Shown here one piece after another: positions 35,294 through 44,382 of a stretch of 64,000 bases of DNA. The stretch lies in contig JBILMH010000003.1 of assembly GCA_044375625.1 (NCBI GenBank), positions 1 through 64,000 of the forward strand. Reading direction: 5' to 3'. This DNA is from CAISOG01 sp044375625. GTDB taxonomy: Bacteria > Pseudomonadota > Alphaproteobacteria > CAISOG01. A program made the position numbers and the translations under genes. The notes under the pieces are model-generated. The model saw only the letters and a list, made by a program, of their open reading frames with translations. It searched no databases and was not told the DNA's origin. Position 1 is the first letter of the stretch, and every line of letters starts with the position of its first letter.

Positions 35294-35986
35294 ATGGGTT
35301 TCAGCAAAAATCTTTCTACAGAAAGAATAGCGGGCGTCCTCGCAGGCGTTGCAGTGGCAGTATCAGGTGGATATCTTGGCATGGAACTTGGCAATCGAAT
35401 TAAGAAATTTCAATCGTTACCAAATGCCAGCACACCAGAAATAGTTCATCAAACAAGAGCCGCCAAAGAAAGTCTGCTAACTGGCGCAGTAGTATTTACT
35501 GCTATGGCATTGCTCGTAGGATCTATAAAATCGTTCAATCAAATGACTGAAGACCGCAGACAAGGTATATATCCGTCGATTTTCTTGCTAAACAATATGG
35601 AAAATTTTAGAAGTAGAGATAGTGAGGCTATACAAAAAGCTCGTGATGCAGCAAATGATGTAATAGAAAAAAGAAAAAAATCTTTGACCGCTCAAGCTAT
35701 TGGATTTTTTGCAGTTGCAGGAGTCGCATTGGCTCCAGCGGCATTAATCAATTTATCTGCGCCGTCTCACGTTTCCAAAACGTACACAGTCGCTTTGGCG
35801 AGCCCGTTCGCAGAAAAGGTTGTTGGTGTTTTGAAAAGCCCTGTCTTTGGTAACGCAGCCGATGCGGGTTTGGGTGTGTCTTGTTTTATGGGCGTTTTAG
35901 GAGCTTCAGCGCTTGCTGGCAAAAGAAATTTGAATGAATATAAAGAGATAATTGGCGGATTTGTGGCTCCACAGCGAGAACTATAA
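35294..35986 (+). CDS. Orphan AT-rich membrane protein (230 aa)
   Basis: The ATG at 35294 follows GGAGAATAACC, a good ribosome site. The protein has four predicted membrane helices (about 12-33, 60-80, 138-158 and 190-210), rich in Ala, Gly and Val. Two charged cytoplasmic or periplasmic loops are RIKKFQSLPNASTPE and a Lys-rich segment before helix 3. No family is recognised. Base composition and codon use are far more AT-rich than the mgtA gene before it and the ccm operon after it, which suggests recent acquisition. It has its own AT-rich promoter region. Confidence 0.6.
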   Translation: MGFSKNLSTERIAGVLAGVAVAVSGGYLGMELGNRIKKFQSLPNASTPEIVHQTRAAKESLLTGAVVFTAMALLVGSIKSFNQMTEDRRQGIYPSIFLLNNMENFRSRDSEAIQKARDAANDVIEKRKKSLTAQAIGFFAVAGVALAPAALINLSAPSHVSKTYTVALASPFAEKVVGVLKSPVFGNAADAGLGVSCFMGVLGASALAGKRNLNEYKEIIGGFVAPQREL

Positions 35987-36103
35987 AATTTGGCCAGCAA
36001 TGCTGGTTTGCGGCTAACAATAGCGACCATGCCGATTGGTAATTGGGCGATAGCAGCTCTTGCCGCTTCTACCCCTCCACGCCACCGCCAGGATACTCCC
36101 AAC

Positions 36104-36592
36104 CTATTGGGCAGCTGGTGGCGTGGTGGCCGATGGCATGCCGGGTGGGGTGTAGTATTCGCTGTGTTTGGTTAACAGCTGGCTGGCCTGGAACACCCCC
36201 TGGTCATCAAATCGCCCCTCGGCAATCACCCCCTGGCCAGCGCGAAACAAATCGGGCAGCACCCCACGATAACGAACGGGCAATTCGGCCTGGTCATCCG
36301 TCACCACAAAGCGGGTGACGGGTTGGTCGGCATCCTGCTGAATACTGCCATCTTTCACCGTTCCCCCCAACCGTTGTTTGCGATAGCTGACGCTGTGCTT
36401 GGCGCCGCCCGCTGTCTTAAGGGGCACCATACCCGCCGCCAAAGCCTGACTGGGGGTTTGAAAATACACCAACGACCCGCGCAATTGCCAGGCCAACACA
36501 CTGCCCACCGTCAACGCGCCCAAAACGATCGCGAGCAGGGTGGCCAGGCGGCGATGACGCGGCAACCAACGGCGGGGATTAGCCCTGTTCAT
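36104..36592 (-). CDS. ccmE: Cytochrome c maturation haem chaperone CcmE
   Basis: Carries haem covalently in the periplasm between the CcmABCD exporter and the CcmF/H ligase. The 162-residue protein has an N-terminal anchor helix (LATLLAIVLGALTVGSVLAW) and an OB-fold domain (LVYFQTPSQA, RLGGTVKDGSI, VRYRGVLPDLFRAGQGVIAEG). The haem-attachment motif is KHSEYYTP, with His and the Tyr four residues later. GGGAGG precedes the ATG. It overlaps ccmD by 14 bases and is the last gene of the ccmABCDE run. Confidence 0.95.
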   Translation of the reverse strand: MNRANPRRWLPRHRRLATLLAIVLGALTVGSVLAWQLRGSLVYFQTPSQALAAGMVPLKTAGGAKHSVSYRKQRLGGTVKDGSIQQDADQPVTRFVVTDDQAELPVRYRGVLPDLFRAGQGVIAEGRFDDQGVFQASQLLTKHSEYYTPPGMPSATTPPAAQ

Positions 36593-36824
36593 GCGGCCTC
36601 CCCTCCTTTTGGATTGAAATCGCTTCTGCGATAGCCTGGCGAGTCGCCTGAGGGGTTGTGGGGGCGGTTGCCTGGTCGCTTATACCATCCATCATCCCAT
36701 CGGCCACCTGCTCAACCTGGCCAAGCCGCCAGTTGATCCAGCTGTGCCAACCCAGCGCCAACAGGGCGAACGCGCTGACCGCATAGGCCGATAGGATATA
36801 GCCGAAATATGGGGTGGCCATCAT
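36579..36824 (-). CDS. ccmD: Haem exporter subunit CcmD
   Basis: A small one-helix protein of 81 residues that stabilises the CcmC-CcmE complex. The family pattern GYILSAYAVSAFALLAL is followed by a basic/amphipathic stretch and a longer than usual polar tail. The ATG at 36824 (or the adjacent 36821) overlaps the end of ccmC. Confidence 0.88.
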   Translation of the reverse strand: MMATPYFGYILSAYAVSAFALLALGWHSWINWRLGQVEQVADGMMDGISDQATAPTTPQATRQAIAEAISIQKEGRPHEQG

Positions 36825-37603
36825 GGTGCGGAATTCTGCTTAGGCTGGGGCTGTGGCGGTGGCGGGGCTTGCATGAGGCGCCAACTGGCCGCCCGCTGCT
36901 TATGGCGCCGCAATAGGGTCAGCAGGCGCCAACGGAACAGCAACAGGCCATAGCCGCTATAGGCCAACGCCATCCATAACAGGGGGCTTAGCATACTGTT
37001 GGGCATGGCCACCCCACCACGGCGCAGCACGCTGGCCGGTTGATGCAGGGTTTGCCACCATTCCACCGAAAACCGTATCAGGGGCAAATCAATCGCGCCC
37101 AACACCAACAGCCAGGCGCCAATCTTTTGCCCGCGCCCTAACGCCCCCTGATGCCCGTGTTCATCGCGGTTGCCCTGCGCCGCCACCACCATATAGCTGA
37201 GATACAGGAAAAACAGCACGAAGACGCTGGTCAAACGGGCATCCCACACCCACCAGGTTCCCCACATCGGCTTACCCCACAGCGCGCCCGTAATCAGCGT
37301 TAGCCCCGTCATGGTCAGGCCAATCGGGGCGGCCGCCTGGCAGATTAAATAGCCCAGCGGTGCTTGATAGACGATGGCCAGCCCCGCCGCCAACGCCATG
37401 CCGGCATAAATCATGCTGCACAGCCAGGCGGCCGGCACATGCACATACAAAATCCGTACCGCCTGCCCCTGTTGATAATCGGGTGGCGACAGCACCAACG
37501 ATTGGGTCAGCCCCACCGCAAAAGCCATCAGCGTCACCGCCACCAGCCAGGGATAGGCTGCATCAAGCCAGCGGGTTAATTGTCGGGGGGTGACGGCGAA
37601 CAT
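36821..37603 (-). CDS. ccmC: Haem exporter / CcmE-loading protein CcmC
   Basis: A six-helix inner-membrane protein of about 260 residues that attaches haem to CcmE. The tryptophan-rich haem-handling loop is clear (WGKPMWGTWWVWDARLTS). The two flanking histidine regions are visible at ILYVHVPAAW and in the second periplasmic loop (VEWWQTLHQ). The start is the ATG at 37603, preceded in frame by a TTG. It follows ccmB after a 78-bp gap. Confidence 0.94.
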   Translation of the reverse strand: MFAVTPRQLTRWLDAAYPWLVAVTLMAFAVGLTQSLVLSPPDYQQGQAVRILYVHVPAAWLCSMIYAGMALAAGLAIVYQAPLGYLICQAAAPIGLTMTGLTLITGALWGKPMWGTWWVWDARLTSVFVLFFLYLSYMVVAAQGNRDEHGHQGALGRGQKIGAWLLVLGAIDLPLIRFSVEWWQTLHQPASVLRRGGVAMPNSMLSPLLWMALAYSGYGLLLFRWRLLTLLRRHKQRAASWRLMQAPPPPQPQPKQNSAP

Positions 37604-37681
37604 CAAGGGCGGCGGCTCTGAACAAAAGGCTTGGGTTAGGATGATAGGGGTAAGGGTTGCATGGGTTGGGGTGAGCGTTGG

Positions 37682-38434
37682 TTAGCTGTCGTCGGTCAGG
37701 GTCAGCCATTGTCCCCCAACCAGGGGTACAACCACCAGGTATAGGACGCTTAACGCCAACTGCCAAGCCAGCGATTGCAACATGGCAGCGGGGCTGTTGC
37801 TGGTGTCGGTCAGGGTGGCCCACACCGCCATCCCGCCCACCAGCAATGGCACCGCCAGCGGCAACAGCACCAGCAGGCCTAGCAACCCTGCACCACCACC
37901 GCCGCCCTCAGCCGCCCCCGCGCCATCCTGCTCTAACCCTAACAGCAGCGCGCTGACCATGCTGCACAGCGCCGCCAGCCCCAGACTGCCTATCATCAGG
38001 GAGGCGGCCAACCCCATCACCGCCATGAGCCCTAGCGGTTGATGACCAATCGGAAAGGCCAGCAGCAGCAGCGGGCTTAGCAGCAGCAGGTTGATCAGCA
38101 GCAATCCCCATAACGCCAACAGCTTAGCCAGCAACAAAAGGCTCAGGCGGCATCCGCTTTGTCGCCAGAAATTCAGGCTGTCGTTGGCGCTGTCCACCCG
38201 CCATAACCGATCGCCCGCCAACAGCGTGGTCAGCAGCAGGTTGCCCCATAGCAGCAATCCGGGCAGCAGGGCGGCGATGCTGGACGGCATGTCCCACCCG
38301 CTTAGCAAAAACGCCTGCAACCCCAACAACAACCACCAAAAGGCGGTGGGCAGCAGGCTATCGGCCAGCCGCCGTTGCATCAATCGCCCCTCACGTCCCA
38401 AATGCATCCACAATTGCCCGCCAAGTCCCCTCAT
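37682..38434 (-). CDS. ccmB: Haem exporter permease CcmB
   Basis: The membrane subunit of the CcmAB ABC complex whose ATP hydrolysis releases haem-loaded CcmE. The 250-residue protein has about six helices, including ALLPGLLLWGNLLLTTLLAGD and LLVLLPLAVPLLVGGMAVW. A Gly/Ala-rich insert (about 170-180) lies between helices. The ATG at 38434 overlaps the ccmA stop as ATGA, so the two are translationally coupled. Confidence 0.92.
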   Translation of the reverse strand: MRGLGGQLWMHLGREGRLMQRRLADSLLPTAFWWLLLGLQAFLLSGWDMPSSIAALLPGLLLWGNLLLTTLLAGDRLWRVDSANDSLNFWRQSGCRLSLLLLAKLLALWGLLLINLLLLSPLLLLAFPIGHQPLGLMAVMGLAASLMIGSLGLAALCSMVSALLLGLEQDGAGAAEGGGGGAGLLGLLVLLPLAVPLLVGGMAVWATLTDTSNSPAAMLQSLAWQLALSVLYLVVVPLVGGQWLTLTDDS

Positions 38435-39144
38435 GACAAATCCCAAATCGTGGCCTTAATCGGCAGCGGTTGATGGCTGGTAAACAGGCACAGCCCGCCC
38501 GCCGCCACATAATCCTGCAGGCATTGCACCAATCGGCCAACCCCCGTTTGATCCAGCGCGGTGGCGGGCTCATCCAACAGCCACACCGGGCGCCAAGGCA
38601 ATAATGATAGCAGGCACAGCCCAACCCGTTGCCGTTGCCCCGCCGATAGGGTGCCAACCAATTGCGTCGCGGCCGCCTGCAACTGCCAGCTGGCCAACAG
38701 CTCATCCAGCTTAGGCGGGGGGGGTGATAGCTGCTGTTGCCCCGATTGTTGCCCAGAGGGGTTTCCAAATGATTTTTTCTGCGAATGCCACAGCCGTTGC
38801 CAATAGCGCAAATTTTCAACCACCGTCAAATGGGGGTGCAGGGGGTGACGATGACCCAGCAGCAGGGTGATGGGGTTAATCGCCGCATCACCCTCAGCAA
38901 TGCCACCCTGGCTGGTTGACCAGGCAACATTGCCCGCCAACGGTTGCCGCAAGCCTGCCAGAATCTCTAGCATCGTGGTTTTGCCCACCCCGTTGGCACC
39001 GCGCAGCCAGACGGCCTGCCCCGCTTGCCAATGCGCCTTAATCCCTTGCCACAACAGCCGCTGCCCACGCCTTGCGGCCAGCCCTTCGATGGTTAGCGCT
39101 GGATGGTTTTCGCATGGAGGCGATTGCGGTGGCACGATTGCCAA
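38431..39144 (-). CDS. ccmA: Haem exporter ATPase CcmA
   Basis: The cytoplasmic ABC ATPase of 237 residues. Walker A is GANGVGKTT, the signature is LSAGQRQRVGLC, Walker B is VWLLDEPATALD, and the switch His is in CLFTSHQP. A non-conserved linker with a Gln/Ser/Gly-rich run (about residues 116-130) is unusual. No ATG fits; the likely start is TTG at 39144, four bases after the acvB-like stop, or GTG at 39135. Translation may depend on coupling to the upstream gene. Confidence 0.92.
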   Translation of the reverse strand: MAIVPPQSPPCENHPALTIEGLAARRGQRLLWQGIKAHWQAGQAVWLRGANGVGKTTMLEILAGLRQPLAGNVAWSTSQGGIAEGDAAINPITLLLGHRHPLHPHLTVVENLRYWQRLWHSQKKSFGNPSGQQSGQQQLSPPPPKLDELLASWQLQAAATQLVGTLSAGQRQRVGLCLLSLLPWRPVWLLDEPATALDQTGVGRLVQCLQDYVAAGGLCLFTSHQPLPIKATIWDLS

Positions 39145-39148
39145 TAGC

Positions 39149-40711
39149 CTAAGGCGCCAGAATTTGACCGGCCAACGCCGCCCAATCGACGGTGGGTTCC
39201 CCGCCGCTATCAGCTTTTTTAGCGGTTTTACCCGCCTTGTTGGCGGGTGGGGTGGCCACCATCGGCAGCGGCAGAGACTGACGGGTTGGGCTGTTCAAAC
39301 CCTGACAGGCATCGGCGGGGGCGGTTTTGTCCGAACCGCTGTTGGAGAAACAGCGCAAGCCTGCGGGCAATTTCTCCAATTCTGGCCGCACCACCACATG
39401 GCTTAGCGGTTGATTGCTCCACCCGGGCAATGGCGTGGCGATATAGGCATCGGTGGCGGGTTGCAACAGTGCCACCGACTGAATGCGCGGCTTTACATCC
39501 TCCGACAAACGGTTGACCAGCACGGGCAGGGCGCCACCCCCCGCACCAATCCCAACCAGGCGGATGCGATCCCGTTGCCGCACGCCCAGGTAATGGCGAA
39601 TGGTACGCTCTAGATAAATCTGCCCCTGCTCCGCGGAGCGGCCAGCCCACAAGTACCGCAACCAATCAAAGCCAACCACGCTGGCACCCTGTTGGGTTAG
39701 GGCTTCGGCCAAGGCTTGCTCCCGCGCTGTCCAACCGCTGATATCGCTGACGATCAGCACTAGCGATCCGTTATTGGCCTGCGGATTGTTAGCGGGCGTT
39801 GTGGTGGTGGAGGCGTTGTTGGTTGTTGTGCTAGGATTGGGGGCGGCGGCGCTGTTCCCCGCCGATGGTGCAGGAATTTCAACCAGCGATAGGCCATCCA
39901 ACTCCTGCACCTGGGCATAGCTGGTTTTATTCGATTGTGCCAACAACCACTGCAAATTGGTTTTTAGGGGATTACGCCAGCTGGACAACGGCTGCCAATC
40001 ATCACTTACGCTGTCCAATTCCAACAGGCGGGCTTTTTTGAATGGCCGCAACGCGCTTTTTTCATAGTTGATGACCTGGCAGTCATAGGGGCGCGGCGCA
40101 TTAATCACCAGCCATGAATTGCTGACTGCCAGCGGGCTTGGATCCGCCCCCTCACAAGGGCTGCGGCTTAGGCGCAAATTGGGGCAATAGTTCATACCAA
40201 CGCCCCCCGCAAACTGGCTGGCGGGCGCGGTGCGTAACAGCTGATGCGCCAGGTTGGCACCCTCACCCAGACCTGCCAGGATGGGGGGTTGGGCAGCCGG
40301 CTGTTGCCAGCGCTGACCAAATTGCTGACTCAACGCTATCGCCTGATCGCGTAGGGCGTTGCAGCTGGGGGATGAGTTGGCTGTGTTATGGCCATCGCCG
40401 CCCGCCATAAAACTGCGGCTGTTTATCCCAACCACGCCATAGCCCAACTGGTTAAACTGTCGCGCTACGGTTTCGCTTTCCTGTGACCAGCCACTTTTGG
40501 GTGAGAACAACAGCACCACGGGTTGGTTGTTGACCTTGCTTGGTTTGTACAGTTTCAGGTTTGATCCCACCTCGGTCGTGGCCCAGCCTTGCTTAATACC
40601 GCCCGCCAATAGAAGGAATGTGAGAATGGCCATAACCAGGCCAAGCTTACCGATTGCCATCAACCCAAATTTAGAAAATTTATTTGCCATCTTATTCATG
40701 TGTCGCGCCAT
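39149..40711 (-). CDS. acvB: AcvB/VirJ-like exported protein
   Basis: A roughly 520-residue exported protein with a signal peptide (GLVMAILTFLLLAGGIKQGWA). Two alpha/beta-hydrolase-like halves are visible: an N-terminal one (VVLLFSPKSGWSQES, AGLGEGANLAHQLL) and a C-terminal VirJ domain (LVLIVSDISGWTAREQALAEAL, VVGFDWLRYLWAGRSAEQ). AcvB in Agrobacterium is a periplasmic lysyl-phosphatidylglycerol hydrolase. Here the expected GYSFGAD-type nucleophile elbow reads GIGAGGG, so the catalytic Ser is replaced by Gly. A Ser/Thr/Asn-rich linker joins the halves. The start is uncertain (40711, 40699 or 40690). It is the first gene of the run leading into ccmABCDE. Confidence 0.75.
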   Translation of the reverse strand: MARHMNKMANKFSKFGLMAIGKLGLVMAILTFLLLAGGIKQGWATTEVGSNLKLYKPSKVNNQPVVLLFSPKSGWSQESETVARQFNQLGYGVVGINSRSFMAGGDGHNTANSSPSCNALRDQAIALSQQFGQRWQQPAAQPPILAGLGEGANLAHQLLRTAPASQFAGGVGMNYCPNLRLSRSPCEGADPSPLAVSNSWLVINAPRPYDCQVINYEKSALRPFKKARLLELDSVSDDWQPLSSWRNPLKTNLQWLLAQSNKTSYAQVQELDGLSLVEIPAPSAGNSAAAPNPSTTTNNASTTTTPANNPQANNGSLVLIVSDISGWTAREQALAEALTQQGASVVGFDWLRYLWAGRSAEQGQIYLERTIRHYLGVRQRDRIRLVGIGAGGGALPVLVNRLSEDVKPRIQSVALLQPATDAYIATPLPGWSNQPLSHVVVRPELEKLPAGLRCFSNSGSDKTAPADACQGLNSPTRQSLPLPMVATPPANKAGKTAKKADSGGEPTVDWAALAGQILAP

Positions 40712-40889
40712 GCCCCCGTTGATTGGTTCTGTATGCACTTCTAACCAACTCTTAACCAAAGTGCGATCATAATCGTGGAAGCGGTCAGTCGCAATTGCTA
40801 ATCCATGCCAAGCCTTGGGTTAAAAAACGATTGGCTGCTATCAAAGATTGCTTGCTTATGCGGCGATTTCCTACTGTTAGCCTGTGCCC

Positions 40890-42065
40890 ATGCGTATTGC
40901 CCTCTATACCCCGCTCAGCGATACATCAACTGAGGAAAGCATGCTGGACTGGCGTTGGTACCTGGCATGGCGCGACGCCTTGAACGCGTTGGGTATACAG
41001 ATTGAAGAAGGTAGTGATTTTTGTACGCTTTATTCTGGGTTCCATAAATATCAACAAGACCGCATTCGCAGCTTAGCCCTTAGCCATGCTGACCGTTTGG
41101 CCAATCAATGGCTGGCGCGGTTACGCGACAAACGCCCGCAACTATGGATAACCCTTCAGCCCTATCATCAGGCGCCCGATTGGGTTGGGATGCATGTTTG
41201 CCAGGAGTTGCAGATACCCTATCTCTTGGTAAATCCTGCTGTTTTTCCCGAAGAAGTAAGCGGATTTTGGCGTGATGGTTATCAGCTAACCGTCGAGGCT
41301 ATCGGCAAAGCCCGCAAGGTCATTACCCAGAGCGTTGAAAATCATGAGATGCTAAAAATGCTGATGATTACGGCTGAACAACGCGACAAATTGGTCTCAT
41401 TAAAGCCTTTTATTGTTCCCGAAGAGTATATCGCTGCCCGCCACAACCATCATGCCAGCCGTCAGGAAGTTGCCAAGAAATTTCGTATGGATCCCAACAA
41501 AATTTGGTTGTTGGCGGTTGCCCCATTTCAATCTGGCTTGGTCATAGACAGCTTTAAGCTGCTAGCCGAAGGCCTGGCCATGATTAAGGATCCACCCTGG
41601 CAATTAATGATTCTAGGCAGTGGTTCAAAATTGGATCTGGTGCGTGAGGCTTTTGCAGGGCTGCCTGCCCAAACAGTGTTTAGCTATAATGTTAGTGCCG
41701 ATGCTGCCCATCATGGTTTTTTTGGCGCCGCTGATGTTTTCGTTTGGCCAGCACTGAACCCTGGTCAGAATTACGCCTTGCTTGAGGCCTTGGCGGCAGG
41801 ATTGCCGACGGTCACTGGTAAGTCGCGTTTTAATCAGGAATTGATTGCCCCCAATCAAACGGGGCTGATTGTTAAAGATAATAATCCATGGGCTATGGCA
41901 GAGGGCATCAGCCGATTGATTGAAAATCCAACCTTGCGCCAACAATTCTCCAAAGCTTCTATCGCCAAAGTTCAGGCTGATCATCACTACCGCCAGGCGT
42001 TGCCAATTCTCAAAACCCTTTTTCAGCAATTGGTGCCCCCATCAGAGGCGCCCGTCAATCGCTAA
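40890..42065 (+). CDS. GT4-type glycosyltransferase
   Basis: A 391-residue cytoplasmic glycosyltransferase of the GT-B fold. The C-terminal half has the family 4 pattern: WQLMILGSGSKLDLVREAF, HHGFFGAADVFVWPALN, the E-x7-E region NYALLEALAAGLPTVTGKSRFNQELI and GLIVKDNNPWAMAEGI. Donor and acceptor are not evident. A GTG at 40884 is in frame, but MRIALYTPL from the ATG at 40890 is the usual family start. It is divergent from the acvB-like gene and ends before a two-way terminator shared with hppA. Confidence 0.82.
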   Translation: MRIALYTPLSDTSTEESMLDWRWYLAWRDALNALGIQIEEGSDFCTLYSGFHKYQQDRIRSLALSHADRLANQWLARLRDKRPQLWITLQPYHQAPDWVGMHVCQELQIPYLLVNPAVFPEEVSGFWRDGYQLTVEAIGKARKVITQSVENHEMLKMLMITAEQRDKLVSLKPFIVPEEYIAARHNHHASRQEVAKKFRMDPNKIWLLAVAPFQSGLVIDSFKLLAEGLAMIKDPPWQLMILGSGSKLDLVREAFAGLPAQTVFSYNVSADAAHHGFFGAADVFVWPALNPGQNYALLEALAAGLPTVTGKSRFNQELIAPNQTGLIVKDNNPWAMAEGISRLIENPTLRQQFSKASIAKVQADHHYRQALPILKTLFQQLVPPSEAPVNR

Positions 42066-42111
42066 GCCTGCCCAACCGACTGCCAAACGGAATGGTAGTT
42101 CAGCTAAAGAA

Positions 42112-42148
42112 AAAGGGCTAAAGGCGAAACCATCACCCTTAGCCCTTT
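42112..42148 (-). terminator. Terminator between hppA and the glycosyltransferase gene
   Basis: AAAGGGCTAA (42112-42121) pairs perfectly with TTAGCCCTTT (42139-42148). Read on the minus strand, the stem is followed by TTCTTT, a good U-tract for hppA. On the plus strand the tail TATTCT is weaker, but could help end the glycosyltransferase transcript. Confidence 0.8.
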
Positions 42149-42202
42149 ATTCTGACAGAAGCCCCCTTCAAGATAACTTGTCAAAGGCCAACCTTGGTTT
42201 TG

Positions 42203-44329
42203 TTAGCCGGCTAGGCCAGCCAAAGCAGCCAACAGCAGCAACGCCACCACGTTGATAATCTTAATCATCGGATTAATTGCTGGGCCCGCGGTGTCCTTAT
42301 AGGGATCCCCAACGGTATCACCGGTAACGGCGGCTTTATGGGCATCCGAACCTTTGCCACCGTGATGGCCTTCTTCAATGTACTTTTTGGCATTGTCCCA
42401 GGCACCCCCACCGGCGGTCATCGAAATCGCCACGAACAGACCCGTTACGATCGTGCCCATCAGCATCGCCCCAACCGTGGTCAGCGCAGCGGTTTGGCCA
42501 CCAATTTGGTTGATGATGATGTACACCAGGATGGGTGACAGCACGGGCAGCAGGGATGGGGCAACCATCTCTTTAATCGCGGTTTTGGTCAAAATATCCA
42601 CCGCACGGGCGTAGTCAGGCTTCGCCTTACGCTCCATAATTCCAGGAATCTCCTGAAACTGACGACGAACTTCCATCACGATGACGGATCCTGCCCGCCC
42701 GACCGCGGTCATGGCCATGCCGCCAAACAGATAGGGCAGCATACCGCCCAGGAACAGGCCGATTACCACATAGGGGTTTTGCAGGGCAAAGGTGATATCC
42801 AAGCTGGGGAAGTAGTGCCGCAAATCCTCCGTATAGGCGACGAACAGCACCAACGCGGCCAGGCCGGCGGAGCCAATCGCGTAACCCTTGGTCACGGCCT
42901 TGGTGGTGTTGCCAACCGCATCCAGGGCGTCGGTAACCTCACGAACTTCGCCAGGCAAGCCCGACATTTCGGCAATACCGCCAGCGTTATCGGTGACGGG
43001 ACCATAGGCATCCAAGGCCACGATCATGCCCGACAAGGCCAACATGGTTACCGCGGCAATCGCAATCCCAAACATGCCCGCATTCAAAAAGGACACCAGA
43101 ATCGCCAGGCTGATAATCAGCACGGGCATGGCGGTTGCCTCCATCGATACGGCCAAGCCCTGAATCACGTTGGTACCGTGACCCGTGGTGCTAGCCTGGG
43201 CAATCGAGTGAACAGGGCGGAACGCGGTTGAGGTGTAGTATTCGGTTACCCAAACCAACAATCCCGTAACCACCAACCCGACCAGTGAGCATTGGTATAG
43301 GTGAGCCAGGGTTACCAGGCGGCCACCAATATCAAAGGAGGCACCAGCACCAAATAGCTTTTCAAGAACCACATAGATTCCCACTGCGGACAAAATGCCC
43401 GTCACCGCCAACCCCTTATACAGGGCGCGCATGATTTTTTTGCTGCCATCCAGGCGCACAAAAAAGGTACCGATTAGTGAGGCAATCAGGCAGACGGCGG
43501 TAATCGCCAACGGCAACAGCATCATTTTGTGCAACAACAGGGCGTCACTGACAAAGTAAATGCCCGCCAACAACATGGCCGCCACAATCGTCACCGCATT
43601 GGTTTCGAACAGGTCAGCCGCCATCCCCGCACAGTCCCCAACATTGTCACCAACGCTGTCGGCAATCGCCGCGGGGTTGCGCGCATCATCCTCAGGGATG
43701 TTCAGCTCAATCTTACCAACCATATCACCACCAACATCGGCGCCCTTGGTAAAGATACCGCCGCCCAAACGGGCGAAGATGGAGATTAGGGATGCCCCAA
43801 AGCTAAGGCCAATCAGCGATTCTGCCAGTTTGCGTGAACCAATCGTCCCCGCCCCCTGCAACCCATGCAGATACAGGTAGTAGGCCGCTACCGCCAACAG
43901 CGAAAAGGCAACCACCAGCATGCCGGTAATCGCACCCGCGCGAAAAGCGATGCTGAGCCCTGCACCCAACCCATGGCGAGATGCCTCCGCCGTGCGCACA
44001 TTGGCGCGCACCGACACATTCATCCCGATATAGCCCGCCAAGCCCGATAACACAGCGCCCAGCACGTAACCAACCGTCGGGTAGATTCCCAACAAACCAT
44101 AGATGATGGCACCAACCACCACACCCACAATGCCGATGGTGCGGTATTGACGGTTCAGATAGGCCGAGGCTCCCTCCTGAATCGCGGCGGCAATTTCCTG
44201 CATCGCGCTGTTGCCTGGCGATGAGGCCAGCACCGAACGGGCGGTTAAAACGGCGTACAGCAATGCCAGGGCACAGCTGCCAAAAATCAACAACAGGCTT
44301 AATTGGTTAACATCCGTCATGATATTCAT
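42203..44329 (-). CDS. hppA: Proton-pumping membrane pyrophosphatase
   Basis: Hydrolyses pyrophosphate and pumps protons across the inner membrane. The 708-residue protein has about 16 helices. The pyrophosphate site acids are in KGADVGGDMVGKIEL and in DSVGDNVGDCAGMAADLFE; the last conserved block is GDTVGDPYKDTAGPAINP. GNTTKAVTKGYAIGSAG carries Lys and Thr at the positions that distinguish K+-independent enzymes from K+-dependent ones. GAGGAT precedes the ATG. It lies downstream of hisC on the same strand and ends at a strong hairpin terminator. Confidence 0.95.
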   Translation of the reverse strand: MNIMTDVNQLSLLLIFGSCALALLYAVLTARSVLASSPGNSAMQEIAAAIQEGASAYLNRQYRTIGIVGVVVGAIIYGLLGIYPTVGYVLGAVLSGLAGYIGMNVSVRANVRTAEASRHGLGAGLSIAFRAGAITGMLVVAFSLLAVAAYYLYLHGLQGAGTIGSRKLAESLIGLSFGASLISIFARLGGGIFTKGADVGGDMVGKIELNIPEDDARNPAAIADSVGDNVGDCAGMAADLFETNAVTIVAAMLLAGIYFVSDALLLHKMMLLPLAITAVCLIASLIGTFFVRLDGSKKIMRALYKGLAVTGILSAVGIYVVLEKLFGAGASFDIGGRLVTLAHLYQCSLVGLVVTGLLVWVTEYYTSTAFRPVHSIAQASTTGHGTNVIQGLAVSMEATAMPVLIISLAILVSFLNAGMFGIAIAAVTMLALSGMIVALDAYGPVTDNAGGIAEMSGLPGEVREVTDALDAVGNTTKAVTKGYAIGSAGLAALVLFVAYTEDLRHYFPSLDITFALQNPYVVIGLFLGGMLPYLFGGMAMTAVGRAGSVIVMEVRRQFQEIPGIMERKAKPDYARAVDILTKTAIKEMVAPSLLPVLSPILVYIIINQIGGQTAALTTVGAMLMGTIVTGLFVAISMTAGGGAWDNAKKYIEEGHHGGKGSDAHKAAVTGDTVGDPYKDTAGPAINPMIKIINVVALLLLAALAGLAG

Positions 44330-44382
44330 GATGATTTGATCCTCGTCAAAGGGTAGGGGGAAGGTGTAAAGAATGGGGCAGT

